A stretch of DNA of 51,020 bases from Bradyrhizobium iriomotense (GCF_030160715.1 NZ_BSOW01000054.1:1-51020); one strand, 5' to 3'; positions 1 through 8,236 are shown, counted from the stretch's first letter. Made by a program: numbers and translations. Notes: generated by a model not told the origin, from the sequence alone.

Positions 1-80
1 AGGTCGGCGAACTCCTCGATATCTTCTCCAAAGAGGAATGCGCCAACTATCTCAAAAATTCAGGCTATGTTTCCGTATAA
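1..80 (+). CDS. IS630-family transposase, C-terminal fragment (runs off left edge)
   Basis: The first codon in frame begins at base 3 and the reading ends at TAA 78-80. The 25 visible residues contain ELLDIFSKEECANYLKNSGY, which matches the usual C-terminus of IS630-type DDE transposases (EECANYxxxxGY close to the stop). Only this tail is in the window, so whether the element is intact cannot be judged. It lies about 100 bases beyond the 3' end of a tRNA-Pro gene, a common setting for mobile DNA. The family call comes from recognising the tail motif alone. Confidence 0.7.
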   Translation, partial: VGELLDIFSKEECANYLKNSGYVSV

Positions 81-177
81 AAACATCATGCTCTAAGGCC
101 AGACCCAATTCGGTGGTCGATACGGTGGTTAGCCTTGAAAGCGTTCGGGAAAGAAGGCAAAAAGCCTAAGAAAATCA

Positions 178-254
178 TGGTCGGAGTGGCAGGATTCGAA
201 CCTGCGACCCCTGCGTCCCGAACGCAGTGCTCTACCGGGCTGAGCCACACTCCG
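178..254 (-). tRNA. tRNA-Pro (anticodon CGG), CCA encoded
   Basis: On the minus strand the sequence folds as a complete cloverleaf. The acceptor stem is CGGAGTG paired with CACTCCG. The D arm carries GCTC/GAGC, the anticodon stem is CTGCG/CGCAG around the loop TTCGGGA (anticodon CGG, reading CCG proline codons), and the T arm is GCAGG-TTCGAAT-CCTGC. The discriminator A at 181 and an encoded CCA at 178-180 give 77 nt, the usual tRNA-Pro length. The 3' end points left, toward the IS630 fragment. Confidence 0.97.
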
Positions 255-322
255 ACAAGAAGGCGGCTTATAGCGTCGGGTTTGGCACACCGCAAGCGGC
301 CGATTTGAGGAATTTTGTCCCA

Positions 323-1312
323 GTGAAAACGGGCTTGACCACCGAGATTCTACCGGCCGGACCGGCCGCCAACGATGCCGCCGCGCGAGCGCTCGCGGCC
401 GGCCTGCTGGTCGCGTTCCCGACCGAGACGGTCTATGGGCTCGGGGCAGATGCCGGCAACGCGACCGCGATTGCTCATCTCTACGCCGCCAAGGGCCGCC
501 CCGCCTTCAATCCACTGATCGCTCACGTCGCGGACCTTTCGGCGGCAAGGCGCATCGGACGGTTCGACTCGCAGGCTATCAGGCTCGCGCAAGCCTTCTG
601 GCCGGGGCCGCTGACGCTGGTGGTGCCGAAGACGGACAACTGCCCGGTCGCCGAGCTCGCGACCGCCGGGCTCGATACGGTCGCGATCCGGATTCCCGCC
701 CACCCGGTCGCACAGGCGATCCTGCGTGCCTTCGGCGGGGCGGTGGTGGCACCGTCGGCGAACATCTCAGGCCATGTCTCGCCGACACTGGCGGCGCATG
801 TCGACAGCGATCTTGCGGGGCGGATCGACCTGATCGTGGACGGCGGGCCGGTCGAGGTCGGCGTCGAATCGACGATTCTCGGCTGCTTCGAGGCGCCGAT
901 GCTGCTTCGCCCCGGCGGACTGTCGCGCGAGAAAATCGAGGCCGTGCTCGGCGCGCCGCTGGCGCGGCCGCCGCAAGACGTCGAGAGCGACGACAGCCAG
1001 CCGCTCGCGCCCGGCATGCTCGCCTCGCACTACGCGCCGCGCGCCGCCGTGCGGCTCAATGTGCGCGACGTGACCCCTGGCGAGGCGCTGCTCGCCTTCG
1101 GACCGGCCGTGTTGCCCGGCATCGAACAGGCAGCAAGCGTCATGAATTTGTCAGCGAGCGGTGATCTCGATGAGGCCGCCGCCAACCTGTTCGGTCATCT
1201 TCGCGCCCTGGACGCGAAGAGCCCGCGCGGAATCGCGGTGATGCCGATTCCTGAGGACGGGCTCGGCGAAGCGATCAACGACCGGCTGCGGCGTGCAGCC
1301 GTCGCACGCTAA
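323..1312 (+). CDS. tsaC: L-threonylcarbamoyladenylate synthase (TsaC/Sua5, YrdC family)
   Basis: This enzyme makes threonylcarbamoyl-AMP from threonine, bicarbonate and ATP, the first step of the universal t6A37 modification of ANN-decoding tRNAs. The YrdC domain is at about residues 18-205, with PTETVYGLG (33-41) and KGRPAFNPL (57-65), both part of the substrate pocket. The linker PGMLASHYAPR followed by about 90 more residues marks the long Sua5 type rather than the short TsaC type. The open frame extends to 227, but that would run into the tRNA gene. I chose GTG 323, which has GAGG about 12 bases upstream and gives 329 aa. The next gene follows after 24 bases on the same strand. Confidence 0.93.
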   Translation: MKTGLTTEILPAGPAANDAAARALAAGLLVAFPTETVYGLGADAGNATAIAHLYAAKGRPAFNPLIAHVADLSAARRIGRFDSQAIRLAQAFWPGPLTLVVPKTDNCPVAELATAGLDTVAIRIPAHPVAQAILRAFGGAVVAPSANISGHVSPTLAAHVDSDLAGRIDLIVDGGPVEVGVESTILGCFEAPMLLRPGGLSREKIEAVLGAPLARPPQDVESDDSQPLAPGMLASHYAPRAAVRLNVRDVTPGEALLAFGPAVLPGIEQAASVMNLSASGDLDEAAANLFGHLRALDAKSPRGIAVMPIPEDGLGEAINDRLRRAAVAR

Positions 1313-1336
1313 CAAGCGGTGAGGAAAGAAGAAGAA

Positions 1337-2764
1337 ATGAACGTGACGAAGCCTGCCATCCCTCCGCTTGCACCCGAGCTGATCGAGAAGTTTCGCGCCA
1401 TTGTCGGCGCCAAATATGCCGTGACTGATCCGGCCGATATCGAGCCTTACCTCACCGAGGAGCGCAACCTGTTCCATGGCCGTTCGCCGCTGGTGCTGCG
1501 CCCGGGCTCGACGGCCGAAGTCTCCGCGATCTGCAAGCTCGCCTCCGAACACAGAATCGCGCTGGTGCCGCAGGGCGGCAACACCGGCCTCGTCGGCGGC
1601 CAGACGCCGCACAATGGCGAGGTGGTGGTGTCGCTGCGCCGCCTCGACAAGATCCGCGAGGTCGACACCGCCTCCAACACCATGACCTGCGAGGCCGGAG
1701 TCGTGCTGCAAATCGCGCAGCAGAAGGCGGCCGAGGTCGATCGCCTGTTCCCGCTGTCGCTGGGGGCGGAAGGAAGCTGCACCATCGGCGGCAATCTCTC
1801 CACCAATGCCGGCGGCACCGCCGCGCTCGCCTATGGCGTCGCGCGCGAGATGGCGCTGGGGCTCGAGGTCGTGCTCGCCGACGGGCGCGTGCTCAACGCG
1901 CTGTCGAAGCTGAAGAAGGACAACACCGGCTACGATTTGCGCAACCTCTTCATCGGCGCCGAAGGCACGCTCGGCATCATCACAGCCGCGACCTTAAAGC
2001 TGTTTCCGAAACCGCGGGCGATCGAGACCGCGTTTGTCGGGCTGAAGTCGCCGGCCGAAGCGCTGAAGCTGCTGACGATCGCACAAGGCGAAGCCTCGAA
2101 CGTGCTGACGAGCTTTGAGCTCCTGGCGGAGATGGCGGTCGATTTCTCCATCCGCCATGGCATCGACGTGCGCGATCCGCTGGAGCAGAAGCATCCCTGG
2201 TACGTGCTGATGGAATTATCCTCGCCGCGCGACGATGCGCGCGCGACACTGGAATCGATCCTCACCCGCGCGATGGAGGAAGAGATCGTCGACGACGCCG
2301 TGATCGCTGCGAACCTGACGCAGCGCGCCGGCTTCTGGAAGCTGCGCGACGAGATGTCGGCGGCGCAGAAGCCGGAGGGCGGCTCGATCAAGCACGACAT
2401 CTCCGTGCCCGTCGCCGCGGTGCCGGCCTTCATCGCGGAGGCCGATGCCGCAGTGGTGAAGCTCATCCCCGGCGCGCGGCCGGTACCGTTCGGCCATCTC
2501 GGCGACGGCAACCTGCATTACAATATCAGCCAGCCGGTCGGCGCTGACGCCGCCGACTTCCTCGCCCGCTGGCATGACGTCAATGCGGTCGTGTTCGAGA
2601 TCGTGCTGCGCATGGGCGGCTCGATCTCGGCCGAGCACGGCATCGGCGTGCTCAAGCGCGACGAACTGCCCGACGTCAAGGACAAGACCGCGATCGAGCT
2701 GATGCGGCAGGTCAAGGCGATGCTCGACCCGCTCGGAATCATGAACCCCGGTAAAGTGCTGTGA
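1337..2764 (+). CDS. FAD-binding oxidoreductase of the GlcD / D-2-hydroxyglutarate dehydrogenase type
   Basis: A 475-aa flavoprotein of the VAO/PCMH fold, likely oxidising a D-2-hydroxyacid such as D-2-hydroxyglutarate, D-lactate or glycolate and passing electrons to a carrier. The FAD-binding loop VPQGGNTGLVGG is near residue 79. The C-terminal FAD-oxidase domain carries GHLGDGNLHYN (near 385) and SAEHGIG (near 431), the metal and substrate motifs of the family. The stand-alone single-chain form, with no GlcE or GlcF gene beside it, favours a D2HGDH-like enzyme over glycolate oxidase. ATG 1337 has the purine-rich GAGGAAAGAAG upstream; a GTG at 1319 is possible. The stop overlaps the next start by 4 bases, suggesting translational coupling. 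The substrate is not determined by sequence. Confidence 0.9.
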   Translation: MNVTKPAIPPLAPELIEKFRAIVGAKYAVTDPADIEPYLTEERNLFHGRSPLVLRPGSTAEVSAICKLASEHRIALVPQGGNTGLVGGQTPHNGEVVVSLRRLDKIREVDTASNTMTCEAGVVLQIAQQKAAEVDRLFPLSLGAEGSCTIGGNLSTNAGGTAALAYGVAREMALGLEVVLADGRVLNALSKLKKDNTGYDLRNLFIGAEGTLGIITAATLKLFPKPRAIETAFVGLKSPAEALKLLTIAQGEASNVLTSFELLAEMAVDFSIRHGIDVRDPLEQKHPWYVLMELSSPRDDARATLESILTRAMEEEIVDDAVIAANLTQRAGFWKLRDEMSAAQKPEGGSIKHDISVPVAAVPAFIAEADAAVVKLIPGARPVPFGHLGDGNLHYNISQPVGADAADFLARWHDVNAVVFEIVLRMGGSISAEHGIGVLKRDELPDVKDKTAIELMRQVKAMLDPLGIMNPGKVL

Positions 2765-3216
2765 ACGTATCAGTCTCCCCTTCCCCGCTCGCGATCGCTC
2801 ACATCGCGGATGCCGATGTCGAAACCGTCGTCGCGCTGTGGCAGCGCTGCGGCCTGACGCGGCCCTGGAACGATCCGCATGCCGACATCGCGCTGGCGCG
2901 GCGTGAGGCGAATTCGACCGTGCTGATCGGGCGGGACGGCCATGCGATCGTGGCCAGCGCGATGGTCGGCCATGACGGCCATCGCGGCTGGATCTACTAC
3001 GTCGCGGTCGATCCCGATTGCCGCAAGCGCGGCTATGGCCGCATGATCATGGCCGCCGCAGAGGACTGGCTGCGCCAGGCCGGCATCGCAAAACTCCAAC
3101 TCCTGGTCCGCCGCGAGAACAAGCAGGCCGGCGCGTTCTACACCTCACTCGGATTCGAAGAGTCGACGTCGGTGATGTTCGCCAAATGGCTCGACGGCCG
3201 GGACCCGACTCCGTAG
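2761..3216 (+). CDS. ypeA: GNAT-family N-acetyltransferase, YpeA-like
   Basis: A 151-aa single-domain GNAT protein that would transfer acetyl from acetyl-CoA to an unknown amine. The N-terminal CGLTRPWNDP and the later DGHRGWIYYVAVDP match the E. coli YpeA pattern. The acetyl-CoA loop is RKRGYG near residues 88-93. The GTG start overlaps the stop of the upstream FAD dehydrogenase (GTGA), and nudK starts 13 bases downstream, so the three genes probably form one transcript. The acceptor substrate is unknown even in E. coli. Confidence 0.87.
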   Translation: MNVSVSPSPLAIAHIADADVETVVALWQRCGLTRPWNDPHADIALARREANSTVLIGRDGHAIVASAMVGHDGHRGWIYYVAVDPDCRKRGYGRMIMAAAEDWLRQAGIAKLQLLVRRENKQAGAFYTSLGFEESTSVMFAKWLDGRDPTP

Positions 3217-3229
3217 CGCAGAGGCAGAC

Positions 3230-3811
3230 ATGTCAGTTTCCGACCGCGTTCGCGTGAAAGATGTCCGCCTGCTCTCGGACAAGAAGTATGTTTTGAAAGC
3301 GACGACCTTCGAGTGGCGCCGCGACGATGGGGAATGGCAGACGCAAACCCGCGAGGTCTATGACCGCGGCAACGGTGCGACGCTGTTGCCCTATAATCGC
3401 AAGCGGCGCACCGTCGTGCTGGTGCGGCAATTTCGCTATCCTGCCTTCGTCAACGGCTATGACGACCTGCTGATCGAAGCCGCTGCCGGCATGCTCGACG
3501 ACGCCGATCCCGAAGCGCGTATCCGCACTGAGGCCGAGGAGGAGATCGGCTATCGCCTGCACGACGTCCACAAGGTGTTCGAAGCTTTCATGACCCCCGG
3601 CGCGGTCACGGAGAAGCTGCACTTCTTCGTCGCGGAATACGAGCCGGAGATGAAGATCGGCGACGGCGGCGGCCTCGCCGACGAGGGCGAGGAGATCGAG
3701 GTGCTGGAGCTGTCGATCGACGAGGCGCTCGCGATGATCGCGGATGGGCGTATCGTGGATGCGAAGACGATCATGCTGCTGCAATACGCGGCGCTGCATG
3801 TGTTTCGTTGA
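3230..3811 (+). CDS. nudK: Nudix hydrolase, NudK-like GDP-mannose pyrophosphatase
   Basis: A 193-aa ADP-ribose/GDP-mannose class Nudix enzyme. REVYDRGNGATLLPYN, VVLVRQFRYP and the phrase FMTPGAVTEKLHFFVAEY track E. coli NudK segment by segment. The Nudix box runs from about residue 87 (GMLDDADPEA) to EAEEEIGY near 109, with the catalytic glutamates present. Likely role: hydrolysis of GDP-mannose or related nucleotide sugars to a sugar phosphate plus GMP. ATG 3230 is preceded by GCAGAGGCAGAC, a usable ribosome site. It is the last gene of the forward run and is followed by a palindromic repeat. Confidence 0.9.
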   Translation: MSVSDRVRVKDVRLLSDKKYVLKATTFEWRRDDGEWQTQTREVYDRGNGATLLPYNRKRRTVVLVRQFRYPAFVNGYDDLLIEAAAGMLDDADPEARIRTEAEEEIGYRLHDVHKVFEAFMTPGAVTEKLHFFVAEYEPEMKIGDGGGLADEGEEIEVLELSIDEALAMIADGRIVDAKTIMLLQYAALHVFR

Positions 3812-3828
3812 CCCTTACGAGCTGCCCT

Positions 3829-3981
3829 CCCTTCTCCCCTTGTGGGAGAAGGTGGCGCGAAGCGCCGGATGAGGGGTTTTATCCGCGCGCTCAGTCGTCG
3901 AGAGGCCCACTCGCGGAGAGAGACCCCTCACCCGTCTCGCCGCTGCGCGGCGAGCCACCCTCTCCCACAAGGGGAGAGGGG
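3829..3981. repeat. Long intergenic palindromic repeat (TTGTGGGAGA type)
   Basis: The arms CCCTTCTCCCCTTGTGGGAG (from 3829) and CTCTCCCACAAGGGGAGAGG (3960-3979) are near-perfect inverse complements. Inside lie GAGGGGT at 3871-3877 and ACCCCTC at 3923-3929, as well as two nested hairpins (GGCGCGAAGCGCC; CTCGCCGCTGCGCGGCGAG). The whole could fold as a long imperfect hairpin in the nudK to GrdB-like gap. Elements of this wording are frequent in Rhizobiales genomes (recognition). It has no coding capacity of note. Confidence 0.85.
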
Positions 3982-4101
3982 AAGACAGCGCAATTCGCTC
4001 CAGCATGAGTGCAATTCAGACCTGCGTCGCCCTGCGGGCTGTTGAGCAAATCGCCGACTATCTCTACTCTGTCCGCAACGAGAACGAGAGGAGAGCGCCC
4101 C

Positions 4102-5031
4102 ATGTCAGCTCCGCGCGACGAGGAATTCGGCTTTGCGCCCGACTACGACGCTCCAATTCCCTATATGCAGCGGACCCGCGATTACTATGCGGCGATCGGC
4201 TACACCACGCCGTACCGCTGGGCGCATTATGTCGACGCGCCGTTCCAGCCGCTGAAGAAACCGCTGACGCAATCGCGCGTGACGATCATCACGACGGCCG
4301 CACCTTACGATCCGACCAAGGGCGACCAGGGGCCAGGCGCGGCGTATAATGGCGGCGCAAAGTTCTTTGAGGTCTATGACGGCAACACCTCGAATGCGCA
4401 CGACTTGCGCATCTCGCATATCGGCTACGACCGCAAGCACACGAGCGCGACCGACAGCGGCACCTGGTTTCCATTGCCGCAGCTCCTGAAGGCCTCCGCC
4501 GCGGGGCGCATCGGCGAAGTGAGCCCGCGCTTCTTCGGCGCGCCGACCAACCGCAGCCATCGCGTCACCCTCGACATCGACGCGCCGGAGATTCTGGCGC
4601 GCTGCCTCACTGATGCGGTCGATGTCGCAGTCCTGGTGCCGAACTGTCCGGTCTGCCACCAGACCACCGCGCTGGTCGCACGGCATCTGGAAGCGGGCGG
4701 CATTCCGACCGTGATCATGGGCTGCGCGAAGGACATCGTCGAGCACGCCGCCGTGCCGCGCTTCTTGTTCTCCGACTTCCCGCTCGGCAATTCCGCCGGC
4801 AAGCCGCACGATGTCGCCTCGCAGTCGCAGACGCTGGAGCTCGCATTAAAGCTCCTCGAGTCCGCCAGCGGCCCGCGCACCACGATGCAATCGCCGCTGC
4901 GCTGGAGCGAGGACGCTTCCTGGAAGCTCGACTACAACAACGTCGCTCAGCTTTCGCCCGAAGAGCTCGCGCGGCGGCGCGCCGAATTCGACAAGCAGAA
5001 GGAGATCGCGCGCGGCAACCGCGCGGCCTGA
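4102..5031 (+). CDS. Glycine/sarcosine/betaine/D-proline reductase subunit B-like protein (GrdB family, Cys form)
   Basis: A 309-aa protein resembling the selenoprotein B family of amino-acid reductases in anaerobes. The conserved core is VPNCPVCHQTTALVARHLE with Cys182 and Cys185; both are ordinary TGT/TGC codons and no in-frame TGA is seen, so this is a non-seleno homologue. There is no GrdA, GrdC or thioredoxin partner nearby, and an aerobic alphaproteobacterium would not be expected to run the Stickland reaction, so the real function is unknown. ATG 4102 follows GAGAGGAGAGCGCCCC; an open frame from 4009 has no support. A CoA-transferase gene follows after 14 bases, suggesting a joint catabolic role on an acyl-CoA or related thioester. 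Confidence 0.72.
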   Translation: MSAPRDEEFGFAPDYDAPIPYMQRTRDYYAAIGYTTPYRWAHYVDAPFQPLKKPLTQSRVTIITTAAPYDPTKGDQGPGAAYNGGAKFFEVYDGNTSNAHDLRISHIGYDRKHTSATDSGTWFPLPQLLKASAAGRIGEVSPRFFGAPTNRSHRVTLDIDAPEILARCLTDAVDVAVLVPNCPVCHQTTALVARHLEAGGIPTVIMGCAKDIVEHAAVPRFLFSDFPLGNSAGKPHDVASQSQTLELALKLLESASGPRTTMQSPLRWSEDASWKLDYNNVAQLSPEELARRRAEFDKQKEIARGNRAA

Positions 5032-5045
5032 CGGGAGAACACGCC

Positions 5046-6239
5046 GTGACGAGGCCGTTCGAAGGCGTCAAGATCCTCGACTTCACGCAAGTGCTCGCCG
5101 GCCCCTATGCGAGCTACCAGCTCGCGCTGCTGGGCGCCGAAATCATCAAGGTCGAGCGGCGCGAGGGCGAGGACATGCGCCGCACGCCGCTCAGCCGCGA
5201 ATGGGCCGAGCGTGGGCTCGCGCCCGCGTTCCAGGCGATCAATGGCAACAAGCGCAGCCTGACGCTCGATCTGCAAAAGCCGGATGCGATCGCGATCGTG
5301 AAGAAGCTCGTAGCCCAGGTCGACGTCGTCATGGAGAACTTTCGCCCGGGCGTGATGGACAAGCTCGGCATCGGCTATGAGGCCCTGTCTGCGATCAATC
5401 CAAAGCTGATCTATTGCGCGGTGTCCGGCTTCGGCCAGACCGGCCCCGATCGGCTGCGCCCCGGCTATGACGGCAAGATGCAGGCGCTCTCCGGCATCAT
5501 GGCGATCACCGGGCACCCTTCGACCGGGCCGACGCGCGCGGGCTTTGCGGTGTGCGACGTGCTCTCGGGCGCGACCGCGGCGTTCGCCGTGTCCAGTGCG
5601 CTCTATCAGCGCGACCGCACCGGCAAGGGGCAGCTCGTCGACGTCTCCATGCTGGAGGCGACGCTTGCGTTCCTGTCGGGCCAGATCGCGGACTGGTCGG
5701 TCGCCGGCCATCGCCAGCAGCTCTCGGGCAACCAGGCGGTCAGCCGCAAGACCACCGCGAACCTGTTCCGGTGCGGCGACGGCTACATCCTGCTCGCGGT
5801 CAACAACGAGAAGCAATACCGCGCATTGATGACGACGCTCGGCCGCGCGGACACGCTGGGCGATCCGCGCTTTGCCGACTGGTTCTCGCGCAACGAGAAC
5901 GAAAGGGCGTTGCGCGCCATCATCGAGGAAGCGCTGGCAACGAAGAGCCCGCGCGAATGGGAGACGATTTTGGAGGATGCCGGCGCGCCCTGTGCCAGCA
6001 TCTGGACCATCGAGGAGATCATCGACCATCCGCAAATTGTCGCGCGCGGCGCAATCCAGGAGGTAGAGACGCCCTACGGCCGCCTGCGCTTTGCCGGCAG
6101 CGGCTTCAAGCTCGCCCACGGCGGCGGCAAGCTCGACCACATGGCGCCTGAACTGGGCGCGGATACGGATGCGGTGCTGGGCGAGCTCGGGTTTGACGCG
6201 GCGGAGATTGCGGAGTTGCACAAGCGCGAGATTGTGTGA
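5046..6239 (+). CDS. CoA-transferase family III (CaiB/BaiF/FRC)
   Basis: A 397-aa class III CoA-transferase that moves CoA between a donor acyl-CoA and an acceptor acid through an aspartyl-CoA thioester. The N-terminal GVKILDFTQVLAGPYASYQL and ENFRPGVMDKLG (near 97) are typical. Asp171 in AVCDVLSGATAAF aligns with the catalytic Asp169 of formyl-CoA transferase. The GTG start has GGGAG 9-13 bases upstream. It follows the GrdB-like gene by 14 bases and probably shares its transcript. The donor and acceptor acids cannot be told from sequence. Confidence 0.92.
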   Translation: MTRPFEGVKILDFTQVLAGPYASYQLALLGAEIIKVERREGEDMRRTPLSREWAERGLAPAFQAINGNKRSLTLDLQKPDAIAIVKKLVAQVDVVMENFRPGVMDKLGIGYEALSAINPKLIYCAVSGFGQTGPDRLRPGYDGKMQALSGIMAITGHPSTGPTRAGFAVCDVLSGATAAFAVSSALYQRDRTGKGQLVDVSMLEATLAFLSGQIADWSVAGHRQQLSGNQAVSRKTTANLFRCGDGYILLAVNNEKQYRALMTTLGRADTLGDPRFADWFSRNENERALRAIIEEALATKSPREWETILEDAGAPCASIWTIEEIIDHPQIVARGAIQEVETPYGRLRFAGSGFKLAHGGGKLDHMAPELGADTDAVLGELGFDAAEIAELHKREIV

Positions 6240-6261
6240 GGGCGACGCCGCAGACTCCCAT

Positions 6262-6406
6262 GTCGTCCCGGGGCGCGCAAAAGCGCGAGCCAGGGACCCA
6301 TAGCCACAGGATTGAATTTGGCGAAGATTCGTAACCACCATCTCGCTCCATAACCACTTCCTGTGGCTATGGGTCCCGGATCTGCGCTTCGCTTGTCCGG
6401 GACGAC
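6262..6406. repeat. Palindromic repeat, GTCGTCCCGG/GGGACGAC family (copy 1)
   Basis: The outer arms are GTCGTCCCGG (6262) and CCGGGACGAC (ending 6406). The second pair is GGGACCCATAGCCACAGG (6293-6310) with CCTGTGGCTATGGGTCCC (6359-6376). It sits between two convergent genes (CoA-transferase and YedK), where it could act as a bidirectional transcription end. Related copies in this window are at 15602-15752, 28803-28924 and, as a half element, 11928-11964. Confidence 0.88.
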
Positions 6407-6426
6407 AGTGTGTTTTGTGGTTACAC

Positions 6427-7185
6427 CTAAAACAACGACCCCTGCCCGTCATCCGGCGACGCGACTGCGGCTTTTCGCGTCGCCTTCTTCGGCCTCAGTG
6501 CTTGCGCTTCCATCTCCTCGGTGCTGATCGGCAGCACAAGCTGCTCATCGTCATTGGCGACGCGGTTGACGCGGGTGGAGACAGGGTGCCAGGCGAATTC
6601 GCCAATGCGCGGGGCGATCATCAGCGGCAGAATCGCATCGACCTCGTCGCCACGGCAGTCGAGCCAGCGCTCGAAATCGTCAGGCGAAATCGTCACCGGC
6701 ACGCGGTCATGCAGCGCGGCGAGATCCTCGCTCGCGGCCGCCGTGACGATCGCGACGGTGTCGAGCTCCTCGCCGTTCGGCCCGACCCAGGTCTCGAACA
6801 CCGCGGCAAAGCCGAGCGGCTGTCCATCGGCGCGATGGATGAAATGGGGCTGCTTGCGGCCGTCAACCGCCTTCCACTCGTAGTAACCGTCGGCCGGAAT
6901 CAGGCCGCGGCGCCTGCGAATCGCGTTCTTGAAGGCGGGCTTTTCCAGCACCGTCTCCGAGCGCGCATTGATCAGCAACGTAAAACCACGGGGATCCTTC
7001 ACCCAGGTCGGCAGCAGCCCCCAGCGCATGAGCTGGAAATGCCGCGCGCCCTTGTCGACCAGCACCACTGGAATCGGTTGTGTCGGGGCCACGTTGTACC
7101 GTGGCGGGAAATTCGGCTGATCGAGATAGCCAAAGAGTTGCCGCAAAGCCGCCGGGGCCGAAGTTATGACAAAGCGTCCGCACAT
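6427..7185 (-). CDS. yedK: SOS response-associated peptidase family, abasic-site crosslinking protein (YedK/HMCES)
   Basis: A 252-aa SRAP-domain protein that covalently caps abasic sites in single-stranded DNA through its N-terminal cysteine. All active-site residues are visible: Cys2 (MCGRF), Asn73 and Arg75 (INARSET), Glu103 (DGYYEW) and His159 (ALHDRVP). The start is fixed at ATG 7185, because Cys2 must become the first residue after methionine removal; the longer frame to 7218 would bury it. A basic tail (KKATRK) precedes the stop. The gene is divergent from the next one, with 64 bases between them. Confidence 0.94.
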   Translation of the reverse strand: MCGRFVITSAPAALRQLFGYLDQPNFPPRYNVAPTQPIPVVLVDKGARHFQLMRWGLLPTWVKDPRGFTLLINARSETVLEKPAFKNAIRRRRGLIPADGYYEWKAVDGRKQPHFIHRADGQPLGFAAVFETWVGPNGEELDTVAIVTAAASEDLAALHDRVPVTISPDDFERWLDCRGDEVDAILPLMIAPRIGEFAWHPVSTRVNRVANDDEQLVLPISTEEMEAQALRPKKATRKAAVASPDDGQGSLF

Positions 7186-7249
7186 CCTTGAGGGGCCTAT
7201 ATGGGGTCCGTTCAGCACCTTTTAACCCCCAACGTTAACACTGCGGCCG

Positions 7250-7750
7250 ATGAGCTCAATGGTCGCCGAACCCGCGCGGACACATGTAGTGACGGGCCCC
7301 GAGGCGGCGGCCTGGGCTGAGCGGCTGCGCGTGGCCAACATCAACCCGCGGACCGGGCTTGCCACCGACTATCTGAACCATTTCAATGAAGCCGTCATGC
7401 TGCTCGAAATGGTCCCGGACATGCCGGAATGCGCCGAAGATTTTCTGACCTGGACGCCGCTGTCCTACGCTGAGCATTTCACGGCCTCGAACTTCAAGGC
7501 GCGCGATCTCGCGATCGAGGCCTATGAGAAGGCCGCTCCCAACGTGCGCGCCCAGTTCGACCACATCACCGACACCATGACCTCGATCCTGACCGCGGTC
7601 GGCTCGGCCATGCGCGAGGTCGACAAGGATACGACGCGCGTGCGGCTGGCCGAGCAGGCCACCCTCTGGGTCAAGCCGCTGATCGCGGCCTGCGGCGGCA
7701 TCATCAACGGCGGCGCGGAAGCCGACGTCGATACCATCATGTCGAATTGA
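7250..7750 (+). CDS. Conserved protein of unknown function
   Basis: A 166-aa soluble, acidic, probably helical protein with no signal peptide or membrane segment and no domain I can name. Features seen: NHFNEAVMLLEMVPDMPECAEDFLTW near residues 43-68 and a C-terminal half rich in Ala/Thr that looks all-helical. ATG 7250 or ATG 7259 could start it; no clear ribosome site separates them. It is divergent from yedK and is followed after 10 bases by a Nudix hydrolase, so it is likely the first gene of a short operon. Codon usage agrees with the neighbours, which supports a real gene. Confidence 0.8.
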   Translation: MSSMVAEPARTHVVTGPEAAAWAERLRVANINPRTGLATDYLNHFNEAVMLLEMVPDMPECAEDFLTWTPLSYAEHFTASNFKARDLAIEAYEKAAPNVRAQFDHITDTMTSILTAVGSAMREVDKDTTRVRLAEQATLWVKPLIAACGGIINGGAEADVDTIMSN

Positions 7751-7760
7751 GGCCGACACC

Positions 7761-8183
7761 GTGCAGCCGAGCCATCCCCAGCTTGCGGTCTCAGCCGCGA
7801 TCTTCCGCGACGGCAAGGTGCTCCTGGTCCGCCGCGCCCGCTCGCCGGCCAAGGGCTTCCATTCGCTGCCGGGCGGCCGGGTCGAGTTCGGCGAATCGCT
7901 GCACCAGGCATTGACGCGCGAGGTCGAGGAGGAAACCGGGCTCGAAATCGAGATAGTGGGCCTCGCCGGCTGGCGCGAGGTGCTGCCGTCGACGGGGAGC
8001 ACCGGGCACTACCTGATCATGTCCTTTGCCGCGCGCTGGACGGCCCGGGAGCCAGTTCTGAACGAGGAGCTGGACGATTTCCGCTGGCTCGCTCCCGAGG
8101 CGCTGGGCGGCCTCAGCGACCTCAAGCTGACCGGGGGACTGGACGAGGTCATCCAGGCCGCAAGGCGCCTGATCGGGGCCTGA
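7761..8183 (+). CDS. Nudix hydrolase (MutT-like, ADP-ribose pyrophosphatase type)
   Basis: A 140-aa single-domain Nudix enzyme. The full signature GX5EX7REUXEEXGU is present from GGRVEFGES (near residue 38) to REVEEETGLEIEI (near 63). It begins QPSHPQLAVSAAIFRDGKVLLV, the usual first strand arrangement. The GTG start follows GAGG with about 8 bases spacing. The substrate is probably a nucleoside diphosphate derivative; nothing narrows it further. The downstream gene starts 53 bases after its stop. Confidence 0.92.
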   Translation: MQPSHPQLAVSAAIFRDGKVLLVRRARSPAKGFHSLPGGRVEFGESLHQALTREVEEETGLEIEIVGLAGWREVLPSTGSTGHYLIMSFAARWTAREPVLNEELDDFRWLAPEALGGLSDLKLTGGLDEVIQAARRLIGA

Positions 8184-8236
8184 GGGCCGGGGTGGCTGCC
8201 TTGCGTCTGCCGCCCTTAAGGGGCATACACCCGCCG

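Noticed and set aside
227..322. N-terminal extension of the TsaC/Sua5 gene
   Set aside because: The extension would start inside the tRNA-Pro gene and encodes no family sequence; GTG 323 gives the normal start.
4642..4656. Selenocysteine in the GrdB-like protein
   Set aside because: Both positions in NCPVC are normal cysteine codons and there is no in-frame TGA.
4947..6452. 501-codon minus-strand frame opposite the CoA-transferase
   Set aside because: It runs through a palindromic repeat and reads as an antisense shadow of a clear class III CoA-transferase.
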